From the NCBI RefSeq assembly GCF_011045035.1, contig NZ_JAALAA010000008.1, forward strand, positions 184,761 through 248,760: a stretch of DNA of 64,000 nucleotides, in the 5' to 3' direction. Source of the DNA: Nocardioides turkmenicus. Its GTDB lineage: Bacteria; Actinomycetota; Actinomycetes; Propionibacteriales; Nocardioidaceae. Made by a program: the position numbers and the translations under genes. Within the stretch, counting starts at the first letter, position 1, and each line of letters starts with the position of its first letter. The notes below the pieces were generated by a model. It was not told where the DNA came from. It made no database searches and worked only from the letters and a program-made list of their open reading frames with translations. Below are positions 35,421-44,087 of the stretch, in pieces.

Positions 35421-35954
35421 TCACAGGATCCCGTCGAGTACGCCAGGGGTGAGCGGGATGCCCAGGCCGACGTAGAAGGCGTACCAGCTGCCGATCGCCA
35501 GGACGAGCCCGACGATCACGTCGCGCACCATCGTGCGGCTGCCGAGGGACCAGGCGGCGCCGGCGAACAGCACCGCGCCCGAGATGGCCCAGCCGAGCAG
35601 GTTGACGGTCGCGACCGTGAACAGCAGGACCGCGACCAGCTTGAGGACCGTCAGCCAGTCGGCCGACGAGCTCAGGTCGACGTCCTCGCCCTCCTCGGGC
35701 TCCGGCTGGGAGCCGCGGGCGGTGGCGACCGCAAGCAGCACACCGACCAGGACGAGGCCGGCGCCGATGACGTACGGGAAGACGCGGGGTCCGACCGGGT
35801 CGGCGAAGCCGACGTCGAGGCCGGCGGCGTCGATGATCGTGTAGATCCCGACGACGACCATGAAGGCGGCCAGGCCGAACTGGCCGACGTCGACCCGGCG
35901 CCGGGCCGGCGGGTTCTCGGGTCGGGTCTCGGGGTGGGTGTCGTGGACGCTCAC
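35421..35954 (-). CDS. tctB: tripartite tricarboxylate transporter small membrane subunit TctB
   Basis: Membrane protein of 177 residues with four hydrophobic segments (FGLAAFMVVVGIYTI, VFPYVIGAGLVLVGVLLAVA, VLKLVAVLLFTVATVNLLGWAIS and IVGLVLAIGSWYAFYVGL). It has the DPVGPRVFPY motif common in TctB. Start GTG 35954 overlaps the tctC stop by four bases (GTGA); the frame stays open through tctC, but only shadow sequence lies there. Size and position between tctC and tctA support the call. Confidence 0.88.
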   Translation of the reverse strand: MSVHDTHPETRPENPPARRRVDVGQFGLAAFMVVVGIYTIIDAAGLDVGFADPVGPRVFPYVIGAGLVLVGVLLAVATARGSQPEPEEGEDVDLSSSADWLTVLKLVAVLLFTVATVNLLGWAISGAVLFAGAAWSLGSRTMVRDVIVGLVLAIGSWYAFYVGLGIPLTPGVLDGIL

Positions 35955-37000
35955 AGCAGATCCAGCTCCTTCAGGGTCGAGGCGACGCGCTGGTCCTGCT
36001 CGACCAGCAGCTTGTCGAAGTCGTCGCCGGTCACGAAGGCGTCGGTCCAGCCGTTGTCCTTCAGCGCCTGCTGCCACTGCTTCGAGTCGTGCATGCGGGT
36101 GAGCAGGTCGATGAGCTCCTGGCGGCGCTCGTCGCTGATGCCCGGCGGGGCGAGCACGCCGCGCCAGTTGAGGAAGACCAGGTCGATGCCGCTCTCGGTC
36201 AGCGTGGGCGCGTCGGCGAAGACGCCGGAGGCGCGCTCGTCGCCGGAGGTGGCGAGCACCCGGAGCTCGCCGGCCTTCACCTGGCCCTCGAACTCGGCGA
36301 GACCGGAGAAGCCGACGTCGATCTTGTTGCCGAGCAGCGCGCTGGTGAGCGGGCCACCGCCGTCGTAGGTGACGTACTTGACGTCCTTCGGGTCGATGCC
36401 GGCGGCCTCGGCCAGCTGCATCGGGAAGAGGTGGTCGGGGCCACCCGGCGAGGAGCCGCCGCCGACGACGACGGAGTCGGGGTCCTCGCGCCAGGCCTTC
36501 ACCAGGTCGTCGATGGTCTTGTACGGCGAGTCGGCCGGGACCAGCACGCCCTCCTGCTCCTCGATGAGCTGGGCGATCGGGGTGGCGTCCTGGGGGCGGG
36601 CGTCCACGCCGAAGGAGTAGGTCGAGCCGACCACGCCCAGGCCGATGGTCATGAGCAGGTTGCCGTTGCCCTCCTCGCTCATGAGGCGGGACATCGCGAC
36701 GGAGCCGCCGGCGCCCAGGATGTTGGTCACCTGGATGTCGCCGCCGGTCAGGTTGTCGCGGTCGAGGACGCCCACGGCCGCCCGGCCGGTCTGGTCGTAG
36801 CCGCCGCCGGGGCTGTTGGGGATCCACATGTCGAGGTCACGGGACTCCTCGCCACGGGTCACGCCGCAGGCGGATGCCGCGGCGAGCAGGCAGGTCACGA
36901 GCACCACGGTGAGGGCGCGGGTTCGGCGTATGCTCGCTGCCCGACGCGTTGGCCTCTGCCGGCTCGGATCGGGCGGGGACTGCGATGTCGGCGTCGACAA
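35951..37000 (-). CDS. tctC: tripartite tricarboxylate transporter substrate-binding lipoprotein TctC
   Basis: Extracytoplasmic binding protein of 349 residues. A lipoprotein signal ends at LLAAASAC with the lipidated Cys45. The mature protein shows MWIPNSPGGGYDQTGR (carboxylate-binding P-G-G-x-x-D loop), NILGAGGSVAMSRL, GGGSSPGGPDHLFPMQLAE, and VKYVTYDGGGPLTSALLGNKIDVGF, all typical of the BugT/TctC fold. The start is TTG 37000, with GGAGG seven bases upstream; no better codon exists. It is the first gene of tctCBA-usp and lies divergent from the sensor kinase, 100 bases apart. Confidence 0.92.
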   Translation of the reverse strand: MSTPTSQSPPDPSRQRPTRRAASIRRTRALTVVLVTCLLAAASACGVTRGEESRDLDMWIPNSPGGGYDQTGRAAVGVLDRDNLTGGDIQVTNILGAGGSVAMSRLMSEEGNGNLLMTIGLGVVGSTYSFGVDARPQDATPIAQLIEEQEGVLVPADSPYKTIDDLVKAWREDPDSVVVGGGSSPGGPDHLFPMQLAEAAGIDPKDVKYVTYDGGGPLTSALLGNKIDVGFSGLAEFEGQVKAGELRVLATSGDERASGVFADAPTLTESGIDLVFLNWRGVLAPPGISDERRQELIDLLTRMHDSKQWQQALKDNGWTDAFVTGDDFDKLLVEQDQRVASTLKELDLL

Positions 37001-37043
37001 CGGCTGGCCTCCAGACTCAGGGGATGAAACGGTCAGTGGCGAT

Positions 37044-37063
37044 GGTCACAGTCCGCGGTGACC
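37044..37063. promoter_or_regulatory. inverted repeat in tctC / sensor kinase divergent promoter region
   Basis: GGTCAC (37044-37049) and GTGACC (37058-37063) form a perfect 6-8-6 inverted repeat. A further GTCACC half-site is at 37067-37072. The repeat lies in the middle of the 100-base divergent region between tctC and the sensor kinase gene, where a response regulator would be expected to bind. Confidence 0.4.
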
Positions 37064-37100
37064 GCCGTCACCATTGGGCAACCAAAGGAGGTTGTGGAAC

Positions 37101-38768
37101 TTGTGGTCACAGGGTTCGCGCCGCCACCTGTCGCTGGCTGGGCAGGTGCTGGTGCTGCAGCTCTCGGTGCTGCTGCTCGTCGTCGTGGCGACCAGCATCG
37201 TGTCGCTGCGGCAGAGCGACGCCGACTTCCGTGACTCCCGCGAGGACCGGCTGCGTGCCGCGGCGGAGAGCCTGGCCGGCACCGCGGCCGTGCAGGACGG
37301 GCTGACCGGCACCCCCGACCGGCTGGCGCTGGCCTTCTACCTGCAGACCCGCGCCGCCGACGCCGGCGCCGACACCGCCTACCTCACCGGACTGGACGGC
37401 AAGGTGCTCGTCGCGACCGACCCGACCCGCGTCGGCGAGACCCTCGATCTCGGCGGGGCCGAGGCGAGCCGGGCCTGGTCGGGCGACATCGACGACGCCG
37501 GCCGGCGCGCGATCGCGGCGCAGGTCCCGGTCTACGGCGGCGGCTCGACCGGCACCGACCCCCAGGCCCCACGACCCGTCGGCGTGGTCGTGGTGACCGA
37601 GGACTACCCGCCGCTCACCGAGCGCATCGCGCGCACCTGGGCCGACGCCGTGACCGTGCTGCTCGCCGGCCTCGCGCTCGGCGTGCTGGGGTCGTGGTTG
37701 CTGGCGCGGCTGATCAAGCGGCGTACGCGTGGCCTGGAGCCCCGCGACATCGCCGCCCTCGCCGACCACCGTGAGGGCCTGCTGCGCTCGATCCGCGAGG
37801 GGGTGCTGGCCGTCGGCGCCGACGGCCGGGTCAGCCTGATGAGCGACAGCGCCCGCGAGCTGCTCGGGCTGAGCGAGGACCCGACCGGGCGCCGCCTCGA
37901 CGGGCTCGGTCTGCCCGCCGAGACGCTCGCGCTGCTCAGCGGGACCGAGGAGGTGCACGACGCGCCGCTCGTCGCCGGCGACCGAGTGCTCGTGCTCAAC
38001 CGCAACCGGGTCCACCACGACGGCCGCCCCGCCGGCACCGTCACCACCCTGCGCGACCGCACCGAGCTCGTCGCGCTGCAGAGCGAGCTCAACGCCCGCG
38101 AGAGTGTCACCGAGACCTTGCGTGCGCAGACCCACGAGTTCTCGAACCAGCTGCACACGATCACCGGGCTGCTCGAGCTGGAGGAGTACGCCGAGGTGGG
38201 CCGCTTCGTCACCGGGCTGACCGCCCGCCGGGCCGCTCTGAGCGACCACATCACCTCGCGGATCGACGACCCGGCGGTGGCGGCCCTGCTGATCGCCAAG
38301 GCCAGCCTGGCCGCCGAGCGGCGGGTGAGCATCGAGCTCGACTCCGCCAGCTCGCTCCCCCGGCTCACCCCGGACGGCTCCGCGGACGTCGTCACCGTCC
38401 TCGGCAACCTGGTCGACAACGCCGTCGACGCGGCCGCGCTGGTCGGACCGATGGACGGCCGCGTCGGCGTACTCCTCACGGCCGAGGGCGAGACCGTGAC
38501 CGTCCGGGTCTCCGACACCGGCGGCGGGGTGCCGGCCGAGCGGCTGCCCGAGATCTTCCGGCGCGGCTTCAGCACCAAGCCGCGCGATGCCAGCGGCCGC
38601 GGCGTGGGACTCGCGCTGGTCCAGCTGGTGTGCCGTACGCGCGGAGGCGAGGTCGAGGTGGAGAATACCGGGTCGGCGGAGCGCCCCGGAGCGGTCTTCA
38701 TCGCCACCCTCCCCGGCGCCGTCCCGCTCGCACCACCCGCCACCACCGCCCCCGAGGAGACCCGATGA
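37101..38768 (+). CDS. sensor histidine kinase (CitA/DcuS family)
   Basis: Membrane sensor kinase of 555 residues. One transmembrane segment near residues 15-38 is followed by an extracytoplasmic PAS-like domain (to about 180) and a second membrane segment (AVTVLLAGLALGVLGSWLLARLI). A cytoplasmic PAS domain comes next (IREGVLAVGADGRVSLMSD). The kinase core has its phospho-acceptor His345 in THEFSNQLHTITGLLEL, the N box NLVDNAVDAA and the G boxes DTGGGVP and GRGVGLALVQ. TTG 37101 was chosen because AAAGGAGG lies nine bases upstream. The neighbouring tricarboxylate transporter suggests that the sensed ligand is a carboxylate. The stop overlaps the response regulator start. Confidence 0.92.
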   Translation: MWSQGSRRHLSLAGQVLVLQLSVLLLVVVATSIVSLRQSDADFRDSREDRLRAAAESLAGTAAVQDGLTGTPDRLALAFYLQTRAADAGADTAYLTGLDGKVLVATDPTRVGETLDLGGAEASRAWSGDIDDAGRRAIAAQVPVYGGGSTGTDPQAPRPVGVVVVTEDYPPLTERIARTWADAVTVLLAGLALGVLGSWLLARLIKRRTRGLEPRDIAALADHREGLLRSIREGVLAVGADGRVSLMSDSARELLGLSEDPTGRRLDGLGLPAETLALLSGTEEVHDAPLVAGDRVLVLNRNRVHHDGRPAGTVTTLRDRTELVALQSELNARESVTETLRAQTHEFSNQLHTITGLLELEEYAEVGRFVTGLTARRAALSDHITSRIDDPAVAALLIAKASLAAERRVSIELDSASSLPRLTPDGSADVVTVLGNLVDNAVDAAALVGPMDGRVGVLLTAEGETVTVRVSDTGGGVPAERLPEIFRRGFSTKPRDASGRGVGLALVQLVCRTRGGEVEVENTGSAERPGAVFIATLPGAVPLAPPATTAPEETR

Positions 38769-39493
38769 CGTCCACACCGGAGCTCACCGTGCTCGTGGTC
38801 GAGGACGACTTCATGGTGGCCTCGATCCACACCCGCTTCGTCGAGCGCGTCGATGGGTTCCGGGTCGTCGGCGTGGCCGCCACCGGATCCCAGGCGCTCG
38901 AGGAGACCGCCCGCCTCTCCCCCGACGTGCTGCTGCTCGACGTGCACCTGCCCGACTTCAGCGGCATCGAGGTGCTGCGCCGGCTGCGCGCACGCGGCGA
39001 CGACACCGACGTCATCGTCATCACCGCCGCCCGTGAGGCCGACACCGTGCGCGCGGCGGCGGCCGGAGGTGCCGCTCACTACGTGGTCAAGCCGTTCCCG
39101 TTCGAGGACCTGGCGGCCCGGCTCGACGACGTACGCCGCTCCCGCGAGGCGCTCGCCCGGATCGGGCAACGCACCGAGGGGTCCGAGGGCGCGGGCGACC
39201 GCGACGTGGTGCAGGCCGGCATCGACGAGGTGTTCAGCCACCAGGGCGCCCGCGAGGCACGGGAGCGGCTGCCGAAGGGGCTCAGCGCCGAGACCGCCCG
39301 GGCCGTACTGGCCGCGCTGCGGTCGGCCGGCGAGCTGAGCGCCACCGAGTGCGCCGACGCGATCGGGGTCTCCCGGGTCAGCGCGCGCCGCTATCTCGAG
39401 CACTTCGCGAGCACGGGCCGGATCGGCGTACGTCTCAACTACGGCACCGCCGGGCGGCCCGAGCGCCGCTACCGGGCGACGTTCGACGGATAG
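38765..39493 (+). CDS. response regulator (CitB/DcuR-like)
   Basis: Regulator of 242 residues paired with the upstream kinase (ATGA overlap). The receiver domain has Glu13-Asp14-Asp15 (VVEDD), phospho-acceptor Asp59 in LLLDVHLPD, Thr87 in VITAA and Lys109 in YVVKPFPF. A linker leads to a C-terminal HTH (ELSATECADAIGVSRVSARRYLEHF) typical of the CitB class, followed by a wing ending YRATFDG. It is expected to activate tctCBA across the divergent promoter. Immediately downstream the base composition changes to the low-GC NACHT region. Confidence 0.92.
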   Translation: MTSTPELTVLVVEDDFMVASIHTRFVERVDGFRVVGVAATGSQALEETARLSPDVLLLDVHLPDFSGIEVLRRLRARGDDTDVIVITAAREADTVRAAAAGGAAHYVVKPFPFEDLAARLDDVRRSREALARIGQRTEGSEGAGDRDVVQAGIDEVFSHQGAREARERLPKGLSAETARAVLAALRSAGELSATECADAIGVSRVSARRYLEHFASTGRIGVRLNYGTAGRPERRYRATFDG

Positions 39494-39705
39494 TACCGGG
39501 CGCGCTTGCGCCAACCATGCTGTGACTCTCCGGTCTGGGCCGCGACCTCGGCCGGTGCTAAGGGACCTCGGAAACATCGCAGCACCCATGCCATACCAAC
39601 CTCATAGACTAGCGATGCTTCAGGTATGCGTTGACCCTGGCCGTAGTGGATATGTCACCCCAACCCGACTCTAGAGATTCCATGCCCCAAATCAGGGATA
39701 CATCT

Positions 39706-39711
39706 TATGAT
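39706..39711 (+). promoter_or_regulatory. candidate -10 element of the NACHT gene
   Basis: TATGAT at 39706-39711 matches a good -10 box and lies six bases before an in-frame GTG at 39717, so a leaderless transcript starting at that codon is possible. No convincing -35 was found at 16-18 bases. The whole 39494-39773 interval has no other recognisable gene; it is lower in GC than the genes on its left. Confidence 0.35.
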
Positions 39712-39773
39712 CTCTTGTGCGTCCCTCCCTGTCATTAAACGATAGGCCCCCATTACCGCAGCAGTCCCTTACC

Positions 39774-42700
39774 ATGGAAGAACAACCGACGAAGGGTCCG
39801 AAGGAAATGTTGGAGAGTCTCGCGCTGAAGTTGGGGGCCGCTATAGCGACACGCGGCATGACGGTATGGATCCAACATCGAAACAAAGAGTTCCTACGCG
39901 GCGCAACCCTTCTCGAAATCGCCGCACACGAACTCAAAGGACCACTTCAGAGGCACAAGTTTTCGAACTTTGTTAACCAAGTCGGCACCAACGTAGCGGA
40001 CCAACTGAGTCAGACACTCGAACAGAGATTTTCGGCCCTACCCCCGCACGAGACGGAGGCAGCCCTTCTCGCAGTGACAGACGCCATCAACGCTGTTGAG
40101 ATCACAGACGCAATGATCTTCGCGGCCGACGCCGACCCCGATACGCTTGCGAAGCAGGTTCGCGCCACAGTACCCGATCAAGCAGACAAAGCTGCGCTGT
40201 CCGCTGGCGCCTGTCAACTCTACGAAACCGCGTTGGACCAGTCCTGCCGGTACTTGATCCAAGTGGTTCTTCAACTCCAGCCCTTTGCCAATCACGCTCT
40301 CGCAGAAATCCTTGGACGAACCAGTAATCTCTCCGACCAGTTGACCGAAGTTCTCGCGCGAACCCCAGCGACTAGTCTGTTGGCGCCTCGTGGTTCGACA
40401 TTCGATGACGAGTTCTGTGTCGAGTATATGCGATATATCGCGCGTGAACTGGATCGTCTAGAGCTACTAGGCTTGCCCGCCGTAAGCCAACCCCACCTCG
40501 CGCTATCAGTCGCGTACCTCACCTTGAACTGCACGGGTGAGGAACGACTCAGCCGATCACGGAGAAATAGACTTAGTACTCCGAACCGCCTCGGTCACAT
40601 CGAGGAACCAGGATTCATCGACGACCTCTCCGTGGAGTCAGTCATTGGACAATCGAATCGAACTCTTATTAGGGGTGACGCGGGATCCGGAAAGACAACC
40701 CTGCTCAATTGGCTCGCGGTGCGAGCTGCCCGCCATGACTTTAGCGGCACTCTAGGAGACTGGAACGGATTGGTGCCGCTGCCGATCAGGCTGCGCACAT
40801 TCAACGGTAGCGACCTGCCTAGACCCGAGGAATTCGTCCAGCATGTCGCCCCATCGATCTCCGCGACTATGCCGGAGGGCTGGGCACACCGTCGCCTAAG
40901 TGCAGGTACCGCTCTCGTACTAGTTGACGGCGTAGACGAGGTTCCGGCTAGCCGGCGACGCGGCGTAAAGAAGTGGCTGCGCGAACTGGTAAGAACCTTT
41001 CCAAAGTCACGAGTCGTGGTTACGTCTCGAACTGCCGCCGCGGATCATCGCTGGCTTGCAGACGAGGAGTTCGCTTCTTTCTTACTCAATCCTATGGGGA
41101 ACCTGGAAATTACCGAGTTTGTTACGCGCTGGCATGCCGCAGCCGCCAGCTCCCCGAATATCGACGACATCGCCGCCACCCAGCGAAGGTTGATGAGCCG
41201 CCTTGAACAGCCACATCTGCGTGAATTGGCGGAAAGCCCGCTACTGTGCGCGATGTTGTGCGCCCTCAACCTTGCCCACCGGGTCGAACTTCCGCGAAGT
41301 CGGATGGATCTATACGCCGCCGCGTTGCGAATGCTCCTTCACCTGCGCGATTCCGAAAGGGGCATAACAACCCCGCTCGACGCACGTCACAAGCAGATCA
41401 TCCTTCGCGACCTTGCCTGGCGACTAACCCTAGGAAACAAAATTGAACTATCGTATCTCGAGGCCAGTTCACATGTCGAGCGCAAAATTCTGTCGATGCC
41501 AGATGTTGGCGACGAGAACAACGAGATACTCACACACCTTCTAGAGCGGAGCGGAGTTCTACGCTCTCCCGTACCCGACAGGGTCGATTTTGTACATCGG
41601 ACATTCCAGGAGTACTTGGCAGCAGACGAGGCAGTTGCCCACGACCACGTCGACACGCTGGTTTCGCATGCCCATTTAGACGGATGGTGGGAGACTATCG
41701 TGATGGGATGTGGGCATGCCAACGCCACCCAGGCTGGGTCGCTAATCTCGGGCATACTAGATCGCGCGGATCAGGAGTCACGCCATGGCCGCCATCTTCG
41801 CCTCCTCGCTGCGGCTTGCCTAGAGACGATCGGCGACATCGATCGCACCATCTATGACAGAGTGGAAAGCGATATAAGAAAACATTTGGTGCCGCCGAAA
41901 GGGCGGCGCGAGGCCAGGTCGCTCGCGTCGATCGGAAGCCGTGTCCTCAGATACCTCCTGGACAACCTGGATCAACTATCTGAAGCAGTCGCGGCCGCGA
42001 CCGTCCGCGTCGCCACGTTAGTCGGAAGCTCAGATGCGATTCCACTTCTGTCCAGGTACGCAAGCGACCCACGGCTACCCGTGCAGTCTCAGATTGGTGA
42101 TGGGTGGAGACATTTTGAACCCGAGCGGTACGCGCACGAAATCCTCGCAGAAGCGCCTTTAATGGATGGCGAGCTTACAGTTTCATCGAGGGTCCATCTA
42201 CCGTTCGTATCATTGCTGCGGAAACTGACTCAACTTCGGGTGATGCTAACGACATCAGGAAAAGTTGAGGACCTTGATGTTCTGGCCGGAACGCCACATC
42301 TCACTGACTTGATGTTATACGGACTCGTGCCCGACACTATTGACCTCTCGGCCATCGCAGAGCATACCGAACTGCAACGACTTTCCGCGGCGGCAATGAA
42401 CTTCCGCGGCCTCAAGGAACTTGGAGAGCTTCCCAACCTTGAGACGCTGATGCTTCAGCAATTGCGCGGCGAGATGGATCTGAGTTTTCTGGACTATACT
42501 CCAAACTTGGAACATCTCCATGTTCGGCACCCAGGCGAGTCAGCCATTGATCGCATTGTCCGACTTCCCAAATTGAAGTCACTCCATCTCAGCAACTATA
42601 ACGACAACGCATTATCAATGCTCGGAGAACTGCCCGAACTCGAGTACCTCGGGCTGATGTTCCCGAACGAAGGGGGTGATCCTTCGATCAATTCATTGCG

Positions 42701-42980
42701 TTTTCCCCGAGTATCTGGCTTATCCCTAGGAGGATTCCAGGCACCGCGCTTCGACGAGATAGCAGAGCTACCTTTGTCCTATATCGATTTGCACGATATT
42801 TCGGACGCAGACTTGAGTCCACTTCGCAAGATCTCAACGCTCAATATTGTATCGCTTGATAGCGGCCCCTTCGACCTATCACCCCTTAGTGAAATGACCC
42901 TGACTCTTCGCCTAAGAAAGGGTGGCACCTACTTGGGGCTTGATAAACTCAACCCGAGCGTAACAACCGACTACTGGTGA
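39774..42980 (+). CDS. NACHT-domain NTPase with LRR-like C-terminus (bacterial NLR-like, putative antiphage defence)
   Basis: STAND-type ATPase of 1068 residues (1087 if it starts at GTG 39717). Residues 1-290 are helical (LGAAIATRGMTVWIQHRNKE, then MIFAADADPDTLAKQVRATV), resembling the NNH7-type domain of actinobacterial NACHT proteins. The NACHT core has Walker A GDAGSGKT (301-308), Walker B LVDGVDE (383-389), sensor 1 VVVTSR and the FVHRTFQEYLAA winged-helix motif near 605. From about 815 leucine-rich repeats are visible (LTDLMLYGLVPDT, LETLMLQQLRGEM, LEHLHVRHP, LKSLHLSNYN, LEYLGLMF). There is no signal or membrane segment. GC is much lower than in flanking genes (30 of 60 bases in one counted line against 44 of 60) and at least six TTA codons occur, indicating transfer. 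No ribosome binding site precedes ATG 39774. Antiphage function is inferred from bNACHT relatives. Confidence 0.88.
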   Translation: MEEQPTKGPKEMLESLALKLGAAIATRGMTVWIQHRNKEFLRGATLLEIAAHELKGPLQRHKFSNFVNQVGTNVADQLSQTLEQRFSALPPHETEAALLAVTDAINAVEITDAMIFAADADPDTLAKQVRATVPDQADKAALSAGACQLYETALDQSCRYLIQVVLQLQPFANHALAEILGRTSNLSDQLTEVLARTPATSLLAPRGSTFDDEFCVEYMRYIARELDRLELLGLPAVSQPHLALSVAYLTLNCTGEERLSRSRRNRLSTPNRLGHIEEPGFIDDLSVESVIGQSNRTLIRGDAGSGKTTLLNWLAVRAARHDFSGTLGDWNGLVPLPIRLRTFNGSDLPRPEEFVQHVAPSISATMPEGWAHRRLSAGTALVLVDGVDEVPASRRRGVKKWLRELVRTFPKSRVVVTSRTAAADHRWLADEEFASFLLNPMGNLEITEFVTRWHAAAASSPNIDDIAATQRRLMSRLEQPHLRELAESPLLCAMLCALNLAHRVELPRSRMDLYAAALRMLLHLRDSERGITTPLDARHKQIILRDLAWRLTLGNKIELSYLEASSHVERKILSMPDVGDENNEILTHLLERSGVLRSPVPDRVDFVHRTFQEYLAADEAVAHDHVDTLVSHAHLDGWWETIVMGCGHANATQAGSLISGILDRADQESRHGRHLRLLAAACLETIGDIDRTIYDRVESDIRKHLVPPKGRREARSLASIGSRVLRYLLDNLDQLSEAVAAATVRVATLVGSSDAIPLLSRYASDPRLPVQSQIGDGWRHFEPERYAHEILAEAPLMDGELTVSSRVHLPFVSLLRKLTQLRVMLTTSGKVEDLDVLAGTPHLTDLMLYGLVPDTIDLSAIAEHTELQRLSAAAMNFRGLKELGELPNLETLMLQQLRGEMDLSFLDYTPNLEHLHVRHPGESAIDRIVRLPKLKSLHLSNYNDNALSMLGELPELEYLGLMFPNEGGDPSINSLRFPRVSGLSLGGFQAPRFDEIAELPLSYIDLHDISDADLSPLRKISTLNIVSLDSGPFDLSPLSEMTLTLRLRKGGTYLGLDKLNPSVTTDYW

Positions 42981-43050
42981 CGCGGCTTACCGCTTCAGTT
43001 TTCGGTTCGGCGCAGATGGGCGCTCGATTGAGTACGCACGGAGGACCGGC

Positions 43051-44064
43051 TCAGGCGGACTCGCGGATCACCAGCCGGGTCGGGAGCACGACGGAGGCCT
43101 CGACCTCCTCGCCCTCCACCAGACGGAGGATCTGCTCGGCGAGGCGGGTGCCGATCTCGTGGATCGGCTGGTGCACCGTGGTCAGCGGCGGGTCCGTGAA
43201 CCGGGCCGCGTCGACGTCGTCGAACCCGATCACCGCCACGTCGTCGGGCACCCGGCGACCGAGCCGGCGCAGCGTACGCAGGGCGCCGTCGGCCATCAGG
43301 TCGGAGGCCGCGAAGACGCCGTCGATGTCGGGATCGCGGGCCAGCAGCCGCTCCATGGCGTCCATGCCGGACTGGCGCATGAAGTCGCCCTCCTCGACCA
43401 GCGGTGCGGCTCCCAGCGCTTCCAGGCCGTTGAGGTAGCCCGCGAGCCGCTCGCGGCCGGCCACCATGTCCTGCGGCCCGGCGATGGTCGCGATCCGGCG
43501 CCGGCCCAGGCCGACGAGATGGCGCATCGCCGCCTCGACCCCGCTGGCGTGCTCGACGTCGATGTAGGGGACGGTGGCCTCGCCCAACGGCCGACCGCTG
43601 GTGACGACCGGCACCCCCGCCGCCCGCAGCTCCTCGGGCAGGGTGTCGGCGCCGTGCATCGAGGCGAGCACGACGCCGTCGACGGTCCGCCCGTGCACGT
43701 AGCGCAGGATCCGGTCGTGGCTCGACTTCGTCGACGCGAGCAGCAGGACGAGCTGCTTGTCGGCCTTCTCCAGCGCCTCCCCGACGCCCCGGATGACGCC
43801 CGGGAAGAAGGCGTCGTCGGAGAAGACCCGGGTGGCGGACTCGGGCAGGATCAACGCGATCGAGTCCGTACGCTGCGTCACCAGGCTCCGCGCCGCCGGG
43901 TTCGGCACGTAGCCGAGCTCGGCGATGGCCCGCCGGATGCTCTCGGCGACGTCGGGGCGCACGGTGGTGGAACCGTTGACGACGCGGGAGACCGTCGCCC
44001 TCGAGGCCCCGGCCGCCCGCGCCACCGTCTCCAGCGTCGGTCGGCCGGCCGGGGTCTCGTTCAT
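43051..44064 (-). CDS. LacI family transcriptional regulator
   Basis: Sugar-responsive repressor of 337 residues. The N-terminal helix-turn-helix reads TLETVARAAGASRATVSRVVNGSTTVRPDV, with the hinge helix NPAARSLV. A periplasmic-binding-protein-like effector domain follows (SIALILPESATRVFSDDAFFPGVIRGV onward). GC content returns to normal here, right after the low-GC NACHT gene. It is upstream of the GH16 gene on the same strand but transcribed away from the transporter. The GAGAGCGCTCTC palindrome at 45496-45507 is its likely operator. Confidence 0.93.
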   Translation of the reverse strand: MNETPAGRPTLETVARAAGASRATVSRVVNGSTTVRPDVAESIRRAIAELGYVPNPAARSLVTQRTDSIALILPESATRVFSDDAFFPGVIRGVGEALEKADKQLVLLLASTKSSHDRILRYVHGRTVDGVVLASMHGADTLPEELRAAGVPVVTSGRPLGEATVPYIDVEHASGVEAAMRHLVGLGRRRIATIAGPQDMVAGRERLAGYLNGLEALGAAPLVEEGDFMRQSGMDAMERLLARDPDIDGVFAASDLMADGALRTLRRLGRRVPDDVAVIGFDDVDAARFTDPPLTTVHQPIHEIGTRLAEQILRLVEGEEVEASVVLPTRLVIRESA

Positions 44065-44087
44065 GAGTGGAACCTATCGCCTCCGGC

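Noticed and set aside
39494..43050. Attachment-site repeats or an integrase around the low-GC NACHT gene
   Set aside because: I compared the sequence just outside both ends and found no direct repeat, tRNA gene or recombinase.
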